Source: Micromonospora lupini str. Lupac 08 (lineage in GTDB: Bacteria > Actinomycetota > Actinomycetes > Mycobacteriales > Micromonosporaceae). Taken from it: 64,000 bases of DNA. Positions 7,631 through 16,535 of this stretch are shown in pieces. The notes under the pieces are model-generated. The model saw only the letters and a list, made by a program, of their open reading frames with translations. It was not told the origin of the DNA and did no database searches. The position numbers and the translations under genes are program-made. The stretch spans positions 1,823,323 to 1,887,322 of the forward strand of contig NZ_HF570108.1 of NCBI RefSeq assembly GCF_000297395.2. The letters are read 5' to 3'. Each line of letters begins with the position of its first letter. The first letter of the stretch is position 1.

Positions 7631-8617
7631 ATGAGCTCCCTGAAGACCCCCGCGCCACCGGGTGCGTCGGCCCGCCGGTCGCGCCCCGCCCCGCGGCACT
7701 CACCGGCGCGCCGCCGGCAGCTGAACCGGCTGGACCTGCGCGTCACCCCGTACGTCTTCGTCCTGCCGTTCTTCGTGCTCTTCGCGATCTTCGGCGTCTA
7801 CCCGATCGTCTACACGTTCTGGATCGCGATGACCGACAGGTCACCGATGAACGCGACGATCAGCTTCGTCGGGCTGGACAACTTCGTCGAGCTGTTCACG
7901 AACGATCCGCAGTTCTGGAACGCGGTGGTGAACACCTTCGGGATGTTCGCGCTCTCCACCATCCCGCAGCTCGTCATCGCCCTGCTGCTGGCGAACGCGC
8001 TGAACCGGCGCATCCGCGGCCAGATGTTCTTCCGGTTGGCCATCGCGATGCCGATCATCACCTCGACCGCCGTGGTGGCGCTCATCTTCTCGATGATCTA
8101 CGCCCGCGAGTTCGGCCTGATGAACTGGCTGCTCGACCTGGTCGGCGTCGGCCCGATCGACTGGCGGGCCAACCGCTTCGCCTCCTGGTTCGCCATCGCG
8201 ACGATGGTCGACTGGCGGTGGGTGGGTTACAACGCGCTGATCTACCTCGCGGCGATGCAGTCGATCAACAAGGACGTGTACGAGGCCGCCGCCCTGGACG
8301 GGGCCTCCCAGCGCCGGCAGTTCTGGTCGATCACCATCCCCCAGCTGCGTCCCACAATCATCTTCACGCTGATCATCTCGACCATCGGCGGTCTGCAGCT
8401 CTTCACCGAGCCGCTCATGTTCACCAGCGGCTCGGGCGCACTCTCCGGTGGCACGGAGGGGCAGTTCCAGACGATCACGATGTACCTGCTGGACGTCATG
8501 AACCAGCGGTTCCGGTGGGGATACGCGGGCGCCGTCGCGCTTGTGCTCTTCCTGCTGATCGCGTCCGTCTCGTTCCTCAACTACCTGCTGGCCCGCCGAA
8601 TCAGCTCCGACAAGTGA
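7631..8617 (+). CDS. cebF: Sugar ABC transporter permease (CebF-like)
   Basis: 328 residues with a long basic cytoplasmic N-terminus (about 45 residues) and then six predicted membrane helices, beginning VTPYVFVLPFFVLFAIF. The EAA loop that contacts the ATPase is EAAALDGASQRRQFW, followed by ITIPQLRP, typical of MalF-type permeases. It pairs with the next gene, which ends the uptake channel. A ribosome site AAGGAACGCTC lies just before the ATG. It is second in the cellobiose operon and 13 nt upstream of the CebG-like gene. Confidence 0.92.
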   Translation: MSSLKTPAPPGASARRSRPAPRHSPARRRQLNRLDLRVTPYVFVLPFFVLFAIFGVYPIVYTFWIAMTDRSPMNATISFVGLDNFVELFTNDPQFWNAVVNTFGMFALSTIPQLVIALLLANALNRRIRGQMFFRLAIAMPIITSTAVVALIFSMIYAREFGLMNWLLDLVGVGPIDWRANRFASWFAIATMVDWRWVGYNALIYLAAMQSINKDVYEAAALDGASQRRQFWSITIPQLRPTIIFTLIISTIGGLQLFTEPLMFTSGSGALSGGTEGQFQTITMYLLDVMNQRFRWGYAGAVALVLFLLIASVSFLNYLLARRISSDK

Positions 8618-8630
8618 GGGTGGCCCACCC

Positions 8631-9533
8631 ATGACCAGTACCACTCTGCGACCGCCGGCGGTCCAGCCACCTGCCAGTCGCCCCGGCATGCGCCACCGGG
8701 CGGAGAAGCTCTGGACGGCCAGTCCGCTCACCTGGTTCGGCCTCGTCCTCGGCGTGATCCTGTCGCTCTTCCCGTTCTACTGGATGATCGTCATCGCCTC
8801 GCGGACCAGCGACGCCGCGAACTCCTGGCCGCCGCCGTTCCTGCCGGGCGGCAAGCTGGGCGAGAACATCCAGCGGGTGCTCGACAACGGTGACGCCAAC
8901 ATCGTCAAGGGCCTGCTGAACTCGTTCCTGGTGTCGGGCACGATCACGGTGGCTACCGTGTTCTTCGGCTCGCTCGCCGGGTTCGCGTTCGCGAAACTGC
9001 GTTTCCGCGGCAAGAACGCGCTGTTGCTGATCATCCTGGCCTCGATGATGATTCCCATTCAGCTCGGCGTGCTGCCGCTGTACATCCTGATGGCGAAGCT
9101 GGAATGGCTGAACACCATGCCGTCGGTGACCGTGCCGTTCCTGATCGGCGGGTTCGGCATCTTCATGATGCGCCAGTACGCCGAACAGGCCGTGCCCAAC
9201 GAGCTCATCGAGGCGGCCCGGGTCGACGGCTGCTCCACCTGGCGCGTCTACTGGCACGTGGTCGTGCCGGCGCTGCGACCCGCGGCGGCCGTGCTCGGAC
9301 TGCTCACCTTCATGGAGCAGTGGAACCAGTTCTTCTGGCCATTCGTGGTGCTCGCCGACCCGGCCAATCCGACCGTGCAGATCTCACTGCGCAGTCTGAA
9401 CACCGCGTACTTCGCGGACAATTCTCAGATCTTCGCGGGTACGCTCATCGCGACCCTTCCGTTGTTCATCGTGTTCGTTCTGTTCGGCCGCCAGATCATT
9501 GGCGGGATCATGGAAGGTGCCGTCAAGTCGTGA
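8631..9533 (+). CDS. cebG: Sugar ABC transporter permease (CebG-like)
   Basis: 300 residues of the MalG-type permease family: a short cytoplasmic start, six predicted membrane helices and the EAA loop [15 protein letters not shown] with VVVPALRP after it. It completes the two-permease channel of the cellobiose importer. Its stop TGA overlaps the GTG start of the beta-glucosidase gene (GTGA), so uptake and intracellular cleavage are translationally coupled. Confidence 0.92.
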   Translation: MTSTTLRPPAVQPPASRPGMRHRAEKLWTASPLTWFGLVLGVILSLFPFYWMIVIASRTSDAANSWPPPFLPGGKLGENIQRVLDNGDANIVKGLLNSFLVSGTITVATVFFGSLAGFAFAKLRFRGKNALLLIILASMMIPIQLGVLPLYILMAKLEWLNTMPSVTVPFLIGGFGIFMMRQYAEQAVPNELIEAARVDGCSTWRVYWHVVVPALRPAAAVLGLLTFMEQWNQFFWPFVVLADPANPTVQISLRSLNTAYFADNSQIFAGTLIATLPLFIVFVLFGRQIIGGIMEGAVKS

Positions 9534-10963
9534 GCAACCCCGCCAGCCCACCCGCCGTCGACGTCCTCGACGAGCGCCCCGGGCTGACCTTCCCACCCGC
9601 CTTCCTGTGGGGCGCCGCGACCGCGGCTTACCAGATCGAGGGGGCGGCGGCCGAGGGCGCCCGCACCCCGTCGATCTGGGACACCTTCAGCCACACCGAG
9701 GGTCGGGTGGTCAACGGACACACCGGTGACGTGGCCTGCGACCACTACCACCGGCTCCGTGACGACGTCGCGTTGATGGCCGAGCTGGGCCTGAAGTCGT
9801 ACCGTTTCTCGGTCTCCTGGCCCCGGGTGCAGCCCGGCGGCTCGGGCGCGGCCAACCCGCAGGGTCTGGACTTCTACAGTCGTCTGGTCGACGAGCTGCT
9901 GGCCCACGACATCGAGCCGTGGCTCACCCTCTACCACTGGGACCTGCCGCAGGAGCTGGAGGACGCCGGCGGCTGGCCGTCGCGGGACACCGCGGCGCGC
10001 TTCGCCGACTACACCACGCTCGTCGCCGACGCCCTCGGCGACCGGGTGCGCTACTGGACGACGCTCAACGAGCCCTGGTGCTCGGCGTTCCTCGGGTACG
10101 GCTCCGGCGTGCACGCCCCGGGCCGGTCGAACGGCGCGGACGCGGTCCGCGCCGGGCACCACCTGATGCTCGGGCACGGCCTGGCCGTGCAGGCGCTGCG
10201 GGCCGCCCGACCCACCGCCGAGGTGGGCGTGACAGTCAACCTGTACCCGGTCGACCCGGCCAGCGACGCTCCCGCAGACATCGACGCGGCCCGGCGTATC
10301 GACGGGCTGGCCAACCGCTTCTTCCTCGACCCGCTGCTGCGCGGGTCGTACCCGGCGGACCTGGTGGCCGACCTGCGCACGGTGACCGACTTCGACCACG
10401 TACGAGACGGCGACCTGGCGACCATCGCCACGCCGCTGGACGTGGTCGGGATCAACTACTACAGCCGGCACGTGGTCGCCGCGCCGGTCGAGGCCGCCGA
10501 GCCCGAGCCGTCCTGGCGGGAACCGTCCTGCTGGCCGGGCAGTGAGGACGTCCGCTTCGTCAGCCGGGGCTTCCCGGTCACCGACATGGACTGGGAGATC
10601 GACGCCCCGGGTCTGGTCGAGACGCTGCGGCGGGTGCACGAGGAGTACACCGACCTGCCCCTGTACGTCACCGAGAACGGCTCCGCGTTCGTCGACACGG
10701 TCGTCGACGGGCAGGTCGACGACGTTGACCGGCTGGCCTACTTCGACGCCCACCTGCGTGCCTGCCACGAGGCGATCGACGCGGGCGTGCCCCTGCGGGG
10801 ATACTTCGCCTGGTCACTGATGGATAATTTCGAGTGGGCCTGGGGTTACACCAAGCGCTTCGGCATGATCCACGTCGACTACGACAGCCAGCTTCGCATT
10901 CCCAAGTCCAGCGCCAGGTGGTACGCCTCGGTGATCCGACGCAACGGTCTGGCCGCACAATAG
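9530..10963 (+). CDS. bglC: GH1 family beta-glucosidase
   Basis: 477 residues with the full GH1 barrel and no signal peptide, so it works in the cytoplasm on imported cellobiose. The acid/base glutamate is E181 in TLNEPW and the nucleophile is E382 in [28 protein letters not shown] near the start and the C-terminal [12 protein letters not shown] sugar-binding motif are also present. The GTG at 9530 overlaps the stop of the CebG-like permease by GTGA; the frame continues upstream, but that lies inside the permease gene. The same cebEFG-bglC-cebR order is known from Streptomyces, though cebR is often divergent there. Confidence 0.94.
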   Translation: MSNPASPPAVDVLDERPGLTFPPAFLWGAATAAYQIEGAAAEGARTPSIWDTFSHTEGRVVNGHTGDVACDHYHRLRDDVALMAELGLKSYRFSVSWPRVQPGGSGAANPQGLDFYSRLVDELLAHDIEPWLTLYHWDLPQELEDAGGWPSRDTAARFADYTTLVADALGDRVRYWTTLNEPWCSAFLGYGSGVHAPGRSNGADAVRAGHHLMLGHGLAVQALRAARPTAEVGVTVNLYPVDPASDAPADIDAARRIDGLANRFFLDPLLRGSYPADLVADLRTVTDFDHVRDGDLATIATPLDVVGINYYSRHVVAAPVEAAEPEPSWREPSCWPGSEDVRFVSRGFPVTDMDWEIDAPGLVETLRRVHEEYTDLPLYVTENGSAFVDTVVDGQVDDVDRLAYFDAHLRACHEAIDAGVPLRGYFAWSLMDNFEWAWGYTKRFGMIHVDYDSQLRIPKSSARWYASVIRRNGLAAQ

Positions 10964-11045
10964 GCTCGGGCCAGCCATCAGGGCGGTCCTGGTGTCCACC
11001 TTTCGCTGGTGGCGCCAGGCCCGCCCGCCGTCGGAGGAGCAGACG

Positions 11046-12092
11046 ATGACAACGCAGCGCACCCGGTCGCTCGGGCGCCCGACCCTCGACGCGGTCGCGG
11101 CGCGCGCCGGCGTGGGTCGAGGCACGGTCTCCCGCGTGGTCAACGGCTCGCCCCAGGTCAGCCCGGAGGCCCGGGCCGCGGTCCAGCAGGCCATCGCCGA
11201 GCTGGGGTACGTGCCGAACCGCGCCGCCCGCGCGCTCGTCACCCAGCGGACCGACTCCGTCGCCCTGGTGGTGTCCGAATCCGGCGAGCGGGTCTTCACC
11301 GAGCCGTTCTTCGCCGCGATCGTGCGGGGGATCAGCTCCGGTCTGCTGGAGACGCCCATGCAGCTCTGGCTGGCGATGGCCCAGTCGCCGGTCGAGCGGG
11401 AGCGCGTCGAGCACCACCTCACCAACCAGCACGTCGACGGCGTACTGCTGCTGTCGTTGCACGACTCCGACCCGCTGCCCACCCTGCTGGAGGAGCGCGG
11501 CCTGCCCGCGGTGCTCGGCGGCCGGCCGGCCCGGATGCTGCAACCCGGGGCGCAACCGGCCTGGTTCGTCGACGTGGACAACGTTGGCGGCGCACGGCAG
11601 GCGGTGGAGTACCTGACCGGTCAGGGGCGGCGGCGGATCGCCACCATCGCCGGCCCGCAGGACATGGGCGCGGGCCTGGCCCGTCTGGCCGGCTACACCG
11701 AGGCCGTCAAGGCCACCGGCGCCGGCGTCAACCCGGACCTGATCGCGTACGGGGACTTCAGCGAGGGCAGCGGCGCGACCGCCATGCGCCGGCTGCTGGA
11801 CGCCTGCCCGGACCTGGACGCCGTCTTCGTCGCGTCCGACCTGATGGCGTTCGGCGCGCTGCGGACCCTGCGTGACGCCGGCCGGCGTGTCCCCGCGGAC
11901 GTCGCCGTGATCGGCTTCGACGACGCGCCGGTCGCCCGGCAGGCGGATCCGCCGCTGACCACTGTGTTCCAGCCGGTGGAGGAGATGGGTCGGCAGATGG
12001 CCCGACTGCTTGTCGCCCGCATCCGCGGCGACGACCTTCCCGCCCCGCACATCCTCCTGGACACCCAACTGGTCCACCGCGCCTCCGCCTAG
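11046..12092 (+). CDS. cebR: LacI-family transcriptional repressor (CebR-like)
   Basis: 348 residues: helix-turn-helix at residues 12-34 (TLDAVAARAGVGRGTVSRVV) with the NG hinge, then a periplasmic-binding-protein-like effector domain. The ATG at 11046 is chosen because a GGAGGAG site lies just upstream; an in-frame start 18 codons earlier would add an untypical leader. Position after the beta-glucosidase gene, plus TGGGAGCGCTCCCA-like operators in front of the operon (6009, 6062) and the GH9 cellulase (19466), support a CebR role: repression relieved by cellobiose. The regulator-operator match is inferred from known CebR sites. Confidence 0.9.
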   Translation: MTTQRTRSLGRPTLDAVAARAGVGRGTVSRVVNGSPQVSPEARAAVQQAIAELGYVPNRAARALVTQRTDSVALVVSESGERVFTEPFFAAIVRGISSGLLETPMQLWLAMAQSPVERERVEHHLTNQHVDGVLLLSLHDSDPLPTLLEERGLPAVLGGRPARMLQPGAQPAWFVDVDNVGGARQAVEYLTGQGRRRIATIAGPQDMGAGLARLAGYTEAVKATGAGVNPDLIAYGDFSEGSGATAMRRLLDACPDLDAVFVASDLMAFGALRTLRDAGRRVPADVAVIGFDDAPVARQADPPLTTVFQPVEEMGRQMARLLVARIRGDDLPAPHILLDTQLVHRASA

Positions 12093-12132
12093 GGCCCGCC
12101 GCAGGCCGGCCCGGGGCTTTGACACGGGCCCT
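12091..12132. terminator. Possible hairpin between convergent genes
   Basis: An 8-bp inverted repeat (AGGGCCCG at 12091-12098, CGGGCCCT at 12125-12132) spans the gap between the LacI regulator and the convergent acyl-CoA dehydrogenase. The stem is short and the loop long, so this is a weak call. Confidence 0.35.
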
Positions 12133-12146
12133 CAGCGGCGGTGGGT

Positions 12147-13355
12147 TCAGGCCCAGCGGCGGAGTTCGCGTTTGGCGAGGGAGTTGCGGTGCACCTCGTC
12201 GGGGCCGTCGGCGAGACGCAGGGTGCGGGTCTGCGCCCAGAGGGCGGCAAGTGGGGTGTCCTGGCTGACACCGGCGCCGCCGTACCCCTGGATGGCCTTG
12301 TCGATCACCCACTCCGCCATCGCCGGTGTGCCGATCTTGATGGCCTGGATCTCGGTGTGCGCCCCCTTGTTGCCGACGGTGTCCATCAGCCAGGCCGTCT
12401 TGAGCACCAGCAGGCGGGCCTGCTCGATGCGCACCCGCGACTCGGCGATCCACTCTCGGACGACGCCCTGCTCGGCGAGCGGCCGGCCGAACGCGACCCG
12501 CTCGTTGGCCCGGCGGCAGAGCAGCTCCAATGCCCGCTCAGCCATTCCGATCAACCGCATGCAGTGGTGGATCCGGCCCGGGCCCAGCCGCGCCTGGGCG
12601 ATGGCGAAGCCGGTGCCCTCGGCGCCGATCAGGTTCTCCGCCGGAACCCGGACGTCTGTGAAGTCGATCTCGGCGTGCCCACCGTGTGAGCCGTCGGTGT
12701 AGCCGAAGACGGTCATGCCCCGACGGACGTGCACCCCGGGGGTGTCCCGGGGGACAAGCACCATGCTCTGCTGGCGGTGCCGATCGGCGTCCGGGTCGGT
12801 CTTGCCCATCACGATGAAGATCTCGCAGCGCGGGTCCATCGCGCCGGACGACCACCACTTGCGGCCGTTGATGACGTACTCGTCGCCGTCGCGGACGATC
12901 CGGGTGGCGATGTTCGTGGCGTCGGAGGACGCCACGTCCGGCTCGGTCATGCAGAACGCGGAGCGGATCTCGCCCTCCAGCAGCGGCATCAGCCAACGCT
13001 GCTGCTGCGCCGGGGACCCGAACTCGGCCAGCAGCTCCATGTTGCCGGTGTCCGGCGCCGCGCAGTTGACCGCCTCGGGCGCCAGGTGCGGGCTGCGCCC
13101 GGTCAGCTCGGCGAGCGGCGCGTACTGCAGGTTGGTCAGACCGGCGCCGTAGCGCGGATCGGGCAGGAACAGGTTCCACAGGCCGCGCTTGCGGGCCTCC
13201 GCCTTCAGCTCGGCCAGCACCGGGGTACGCGACCACGGGTCACCCGCGGCGACCTGCTCGGCGTGCACCGCCTCGGCCGGGTAGACGTGGTCGGTCAGGA
13301 ACCGGGTCAGCTCGTCGCGCAGCTCCTCGGTCCGGGTGTCGTACGAGAAGTCCAT
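12147..13355 (-). CDS. Acyl-CoA dehydrogenase family protein (ACAD10/11-like)
   Basis: 402 residues with the acyl-CoA dehydrogenase fold: [16 protein letters not shown] for FAD and substrate contacts, [14 protein letters not shown], and a C-terminal [19 protein letters not shown]. It is an FAD enzyme oxidising acyl-CoA thioesters in the cytoplasm. Its start ATG at 13355 shares a base with the stop of the upstream phosphotransferase gene (TGATG); a GTG one codon earlier is also possible. Pairing of an APH-type kinase with this dehydrogenase mirrors the fused human ACAD10/ACAD11, which degrade 4-hydroxy acids by phosphorylation and elimination. The same use here is plausible but unproven. Confidence 0.92.
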   Translation of the reverse strand: MDFSYDTRTEELRDELTRFLTDHVYPAEAVHAEQVAAGDPWSRTPVLAELKAEARKRGLWNLFLPDPRYGAGLTNLQYAPLAELTGRSPHLAPEAVNCAAPDTGNMELLAEFGSPAQQQRWLMPLLEGEIRSAFCMTEPDVASSDATNIATRIVRDGDEYVINGRKWWSSGAMDPRCEIFIVMGKTDPDADRHRQQSMVLVPRDTPGVHVRRGMTVFGYTDGSHGGHAEIDFTDVRVPAENLIGAEGTGFAIAQARLGPGRIHHCMRLIGMAERALELLCRRANERVAFGRPLAEQGVVREWIAESRVRIEQARLLVLKTAWLMDTVGNKGAHTEIQAIKIGTPAMAEWVIDKAIQGYGGAGVSQDTPLAALWAQTRTLRLADGPDEVHRNSLAKRELRRWA

Positions 13356-14434
13356 CACCGCTCCCTGGCGGCGGTCAGCCCGTGCGCGACCAGCGGTGCC
13401 ACCATCTCGCCGATCCGGTCGAAGCCCTCGCCGAGCGTCTGCCCGAGCGTGTGGCGGTAGTGGATGCCCTCGCAGATCACCGCGAGCTTGAAACAGCCAA
13501 GCGCCACGTGCCAGTGCAGCGGCCCGACGTCCACGTCGCTGCGCCCGGCGTACCGCTCGATCAGCTCGGCGCCGGTGGGGAAGCCGGCGCGCGGCCCGAG
13601 CCCGTCGGCGACCGGGTTGCCCTCGGCCGTGTCGCTGCCGCCGAGCACGTCCCAGTACGTCAGGAGCAGCCCCAGGTCGGCGAGGGGGTCGCCGAGGGTG
13701 GCCATCTCCCAGTCGAGGACGGCGTGCACGGCCACCGGGTCGGCCGAGGCGAGAAGATTGTCCAGTCGGTAGTCGCCGTGCACGATCCGGCCGGCGTTCG
13801 CGCCCTCCGGGGCGGTCGCGGCCAGCAGGTCACGCAGCTCGTCGATGCCGGGCAGGTCGCGGCTGCGCGAGCGGTCGAGCTGCCCGGCCCAACGGCGGAC
13901 CTGCCGGGCCAGGTAGCCCTCGGGGCGGCCGAAGTCGCCGAGCCCGACGTCGGCCGGTTCGACGGTGTGCAGCGCGGCGAGCGTGTCCATCATCGCCATG
14001 GCGAGCGCCCGTCGTCGCTCGTCGCCGAGCGGGTCGGTCTGCGCGCGGGTGCGGAACACCTCGCCGGGCATCCGCTCCATGAGGTAGAACGGCGCGCCGA
14101 TCACCTCGGGGTCGGTACAGAGCAGCAGCGCACCCGGCACCGGCACCTCGGTCGGGGCCAGCGCCGAGATCACCCGGAACTCGCGGGACATGTCGTGCGC
14201 GGTCGCCAGCACGTGCCCCAGCGGCGGCCGGCGCAGCACGACCTCCCGGTCGCCGAGGCGCAGCAGGTAGGTGAGGTTGGACTTGCCGCCCGCGATCAGG
14301 TCGGCGCGCACCGGTCCCACGGCCAGCTCGGGTCGGTGCGCCGCCAGATAGCCGGTGAGTCGATCGAGGTCGAGCCCGGCGGGGGAGGCCGGAACCACGC
14401 CCGGCCGGAGCGCGCTGACGGCCGGATCGGTCAT
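13355..14434 (-). CDS. Phosphotransferase family protein (APH fold, ACAD10/11-associated)
   Basis: 359 residues. Kinase motifs are [17 protein letters not shown] near residues 42-57, the catalytic loop HGDYRLDN at 219-226 and the metal-binding DWE at 241-243 in [17 protein letters not shown]. The family is usually mis-called aminoglycoside phosphotransferase, but the pairing with acyl-CoA dehydrogenase points to phosphorylation of hydroxyacyl-CoA. The ATG at 14434 lies at the natural N-terminus; the frame stays open far upstream, but into the oppositely coded ACT genes. Confidence 0.9.
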   Translation of the reverse strand: MTDPAVSALRPGVVPASPAGLDLDRLTGYLAAHRPELAVGPVRADLIAGGKSNLTYLLRLGDREVVLRRPPLGHVLATAHDMSREFRVISALAPTEVPVPGALLLCTDPEVIGAPFYLMERMPGEVFRTRAQTDPLGDERRRALAMAMMDTLAALHTVEPADVGLGDFGRPEGYLARQVRRWAGQLDRSRSRDLPGIDELRDLLAATAPEGANAGRIVHGDYRLDNLLASADPVAVHAVLDWEMATLGDPLADLGLLLTYWDVLGGSDTAEGNPVADGLGPRAGFPTGAELIERYAGRSDVDVGPLHWHVALGCFKLAVICEGIHYRHTLGQTLGEGFDRIGEMVAPLVAHGLTAARER

Positions 14435-14584
14435 CCGACTAGTTGATGGCAGGCCGCTCACGTTGTCAAGGTCAGATTTTCCCCTCGGGACATGCCTCGG
14501 CAACAGGGACGAAATGGTCAACAGGCAGGCTGTGACGCAGCCTGCCGGCCGCTTGTCGCCGGCCCGCCGAGCGGAGGGACAGAC

Positions 14585-15286
14585 ATGTTGCTGCGAGTTC
14601 GGGTCACCCTGCCGGACCGTCCGGGCACCCTCGGCCAGGTCGCCCGCACGCTGGGCGTCTCCGGCGCGGACATCGTCCAGGTGGTGGTCCTCGAGCGTCT
14701 CGGCGGGCGCGCGGTGGACGACTTCACCGTGGTGTGGCCCGGCGCGGCTCGGGTCGAGCGGCTGCTGGCGGGCCTCGCGGCGATTCCGGGCGTGCGGGTG
14801 GACGGGGTGTGGCGGGCGATCGGCGCGCCCACCACCACCGGCCAGGACGCGGAGTTGCTGGCGCAGGTCGCGGCCAATCCGGCCGACGGGCTGGCGACCC
14901 TTGTCGACGCCGTGCCGGGGCTGCTGGCGGCCGACTGGGCGGTCGCCGCGGTGGTCCCGGTGGACTGGGCGTCCCGCAGCGGGGGTGGTGGTGCCACCGT
15001 GGGCCACGCGAGCTGGCGTGCCCCCGTGCCGACGCGGTTGCCCGAGGTGACCCCGCTGCGTGGCCGGTCGATGACCACGCCCGACGGCACCCACCACGCG
15101 ATCGCCCCGTTCGGCCGGGCCGGCCTGGTGCTGGTGGTGGCCCGGGAGCACAACGACACCCTCTGCGCCGCGAATTTCCACAGCACCGAGGTCGACCGGC
15201 TCACCCAGCTCGTCCGCGCCAGCGCGGTGATCCTCGGCGACCGACTGGACCTGGTCGGCACGCCGCCGGTGGTCGCCGGTCCCTGA
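14585..15286 (+). CDS. ACT domain-containing protein
   Basis: 233 residues. The N-terminal 75 residues form an ACT domain (LLRVRVTLPDRPGTLGQV, GVSGADIVQVVVL), the small beta-alpha fold that binds amino acids and regulates enzymes. The rest resembles a GAF-like sensor layer (THHAIAPFGRAGLVLVVAREH) without catalytic motifs that I recognise. A GCGGAGGGAC ribosome site precedes the ATG at 14585. It lies 111 nt before a second ACT protein of similar layout, so the two probably arose by duplication. The cellular role is unknown. Confidence 0.75.
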   Translation: MLLRVRVTLPDRPGTLGQVARTLGVSGADIVQVVVLERLGGRAVDDFTVVWPGAARVERLLAGLAAIPGVRVDGVWRAIGAPTTTGQDAELLAQVAANPADGLATLVDAVPGLLAADWAVAAVVPVDWASRSGGGGATVGHASWRAPVPTRLPEVTPLRGRSMTTPDGTHHAIAPFGRAGLVLVVAREHNDTLCAANFHSTEVDRLTQLVRASAVILGDRLDLVGTPPVVAGP

Positions 15287-15397
15287 GCACGTCGCCGGCC
15301 CTGAGCGGCCCCAGGGCCTGTTCCCGGGCCGACACGGCCGAGCAACCGGGCGGCAACAGCCGGGGGCGAGGCTCTGAGGTGGGGAAGGGAGCCAACC

Positions 15398-16453
15398 ATG
15401 ACGTTGTGGCGGATTCGGGCCACCGTGGACGACCGGCCGGGTTACCTGTCGGTTCTCACGGCGAGCCTCGCGCTGCGTGGGGTCAACATCCTCAGCGTGC
15501 AGGTGCAGCCCACCGAGCAGGGCGCGGTGGACGATTTCCTGGTCGACGCGCCGGACGCGCTCGACGAGGCCGAGTTGATCGCGGCCGTCGAGCGGGGTCG
15601 TGGTCGGGACTGCTGGGTGGCGCGCAGCGAGGCGCGCGGCCTGGCCGACCAGCCGACCCGGGTCCTCGGACTGGCAAACCGGCTGGTGCGTGACCCGGAC
15701 GCGGCGGGTGCGGCGCTGCGGACCCTGCTCGGCGCCGACTCGGTCAGTTGGCGGCCGGCGTCGACAGGCGACGAACGGGGCATCACCGGCACCACAATGC
15801 TGCTGGCCGACCCGGCGGGCGGCACGTTCGCGCTGCGCCGGGCCGCGCCCGCCTTCACCCCGGCGGAGTACGCCCGCGCGCAGGCCCTTGTCGAACTGGC
15901 CGCGACCGTGGTGCGTCGGGCCGCCGAACAGGTCACAGTGGTGCTGCCCGACGGTGCCGAGGTGACCGTGCGGCCGGCCTGCGCGGACGACCTGTCCGCC
16001 GTGGTGGAGCTGCACGAGGGGTGCTCGCCACGCAGCCGGCAACGGCGTTACCTGGGCGGGGCGGCTCTGCCGCGGCCGGCCCGCCTGCGCCGGCTGCTGG
16101 AGCCGAGTCGCGGGCTGACCCTGGTCGCCACGACCACCGACGGGGCCGGCGGGCTGGTCGCGATGGCGAACCTGACCGGCGAGGGCGACGAGGCCGAGGT
16201 GGCGCTGCTGGTACGCGACGACTGGCAGCGCCGCGGCCTGGGCTCGACGCTGCTGCGGCGGCTGGTCCGGCACGCCGACGAGGCCGGGTACGCGGCGCTG
16301 GTGCTGCACGTCCAGGCCGACAACGCCCCGATGCTGCGGACGCTGCACCGGCTGGGCCGGCCCGCCGCGGCGGAGCGCGACGGTGGGCTGCTCACCCTCA
16401 CCGTTCCGCTCACCGCGGATCGCACGGGCGTGTCCCTGACGTCGGGAGCGTAG
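15398..16453 (+). CDS. ACT domain - GNAT acetyltransferase fusion
   Basis: 351 residues. Residues 1-75 form an ACT domain (WRIRATVDDRPGYLSVLTAS, RGVNILSVQVQP). A middle part resembles the neighbouring ACT protein, and a C-terminal GNAT N-acetyltransferase covers about 185-340 with the acetyl-CoA site RRGLGSTLLRRL. Fusion of an amino-acid-sensing ACT domain to an acetyltransferase is known for actinobacterial protein acetyltransferases regulated by amino acids (such as Micau_1670 from Micromonospora, as I recall). Here it may likewise be an amino-acid-controlled lysine acetylase. The ribosome site GGGGAAGGGAG precedes the ATG. Confidence 0.85.
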   Translation: MTLWRIRATVDDRPGYLSVLTASLALRGVNILSVQVQPTEQGAVDDFLVDAPDALDEAELIAAVERGRGRDCWVARSEARGLADQPTRVLGLANRLVRDPDAAGAALRTLLGADSVSWRPASTGDERGITGTTMLLADPAGGTFALRRAAPAFTPAEYARAQALVELAATVVRRAAEQVTVVLPDGAEVTVRPACADDLSAVVELHEGCSPRSRQRRYLGGAALPRPARLRRLLEPSRGLTLVATTTDGAGGLVAMANLTGEGDEAEVALLVRDDWQRRGLGSTLLRRLVRHADEAGYAALVLHVQADNAPMLRTLHRLGRPAAAERDGGLLTLTVPLTADRTGVSLTSGA

Positions 16454-16482
16454 GGAGGGCCCTGGTCACCCGGTGTGCGGCA

Positions 16483-16520
16483 GGGCCCCTCGCCCCGCAC
16501 GAGGCGTCGACGAGGGGCCC
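16483..16520. terminator. Bidirectional hairpin terminator
   Basis: A perfect 10-bp stem (GGGCCCCTCG at 16483-16492 with its complement at 16511-16520) lies between the convergent ACT-GNAT and aldehyde dehydrogenase genes. Confidence 0.55.
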
Positions 16521-16535
16521 CTCCCGGCACAGCGG

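Noticed and set aside
13355-14434. Aminoglycoside resistance gene
   Set aside because: The kinase fold is shared, but coupling to an acyl-CoA dehydrogenase points to the ACAD10/11-type catabolic pair rather than drug resistance.
14435-16348. Very long minus-strand extension of the phosphotransferase frame
   Set aside because: It runs antisense through both ACT-domain genes; the kinase fold begins at the ATG at 14434.
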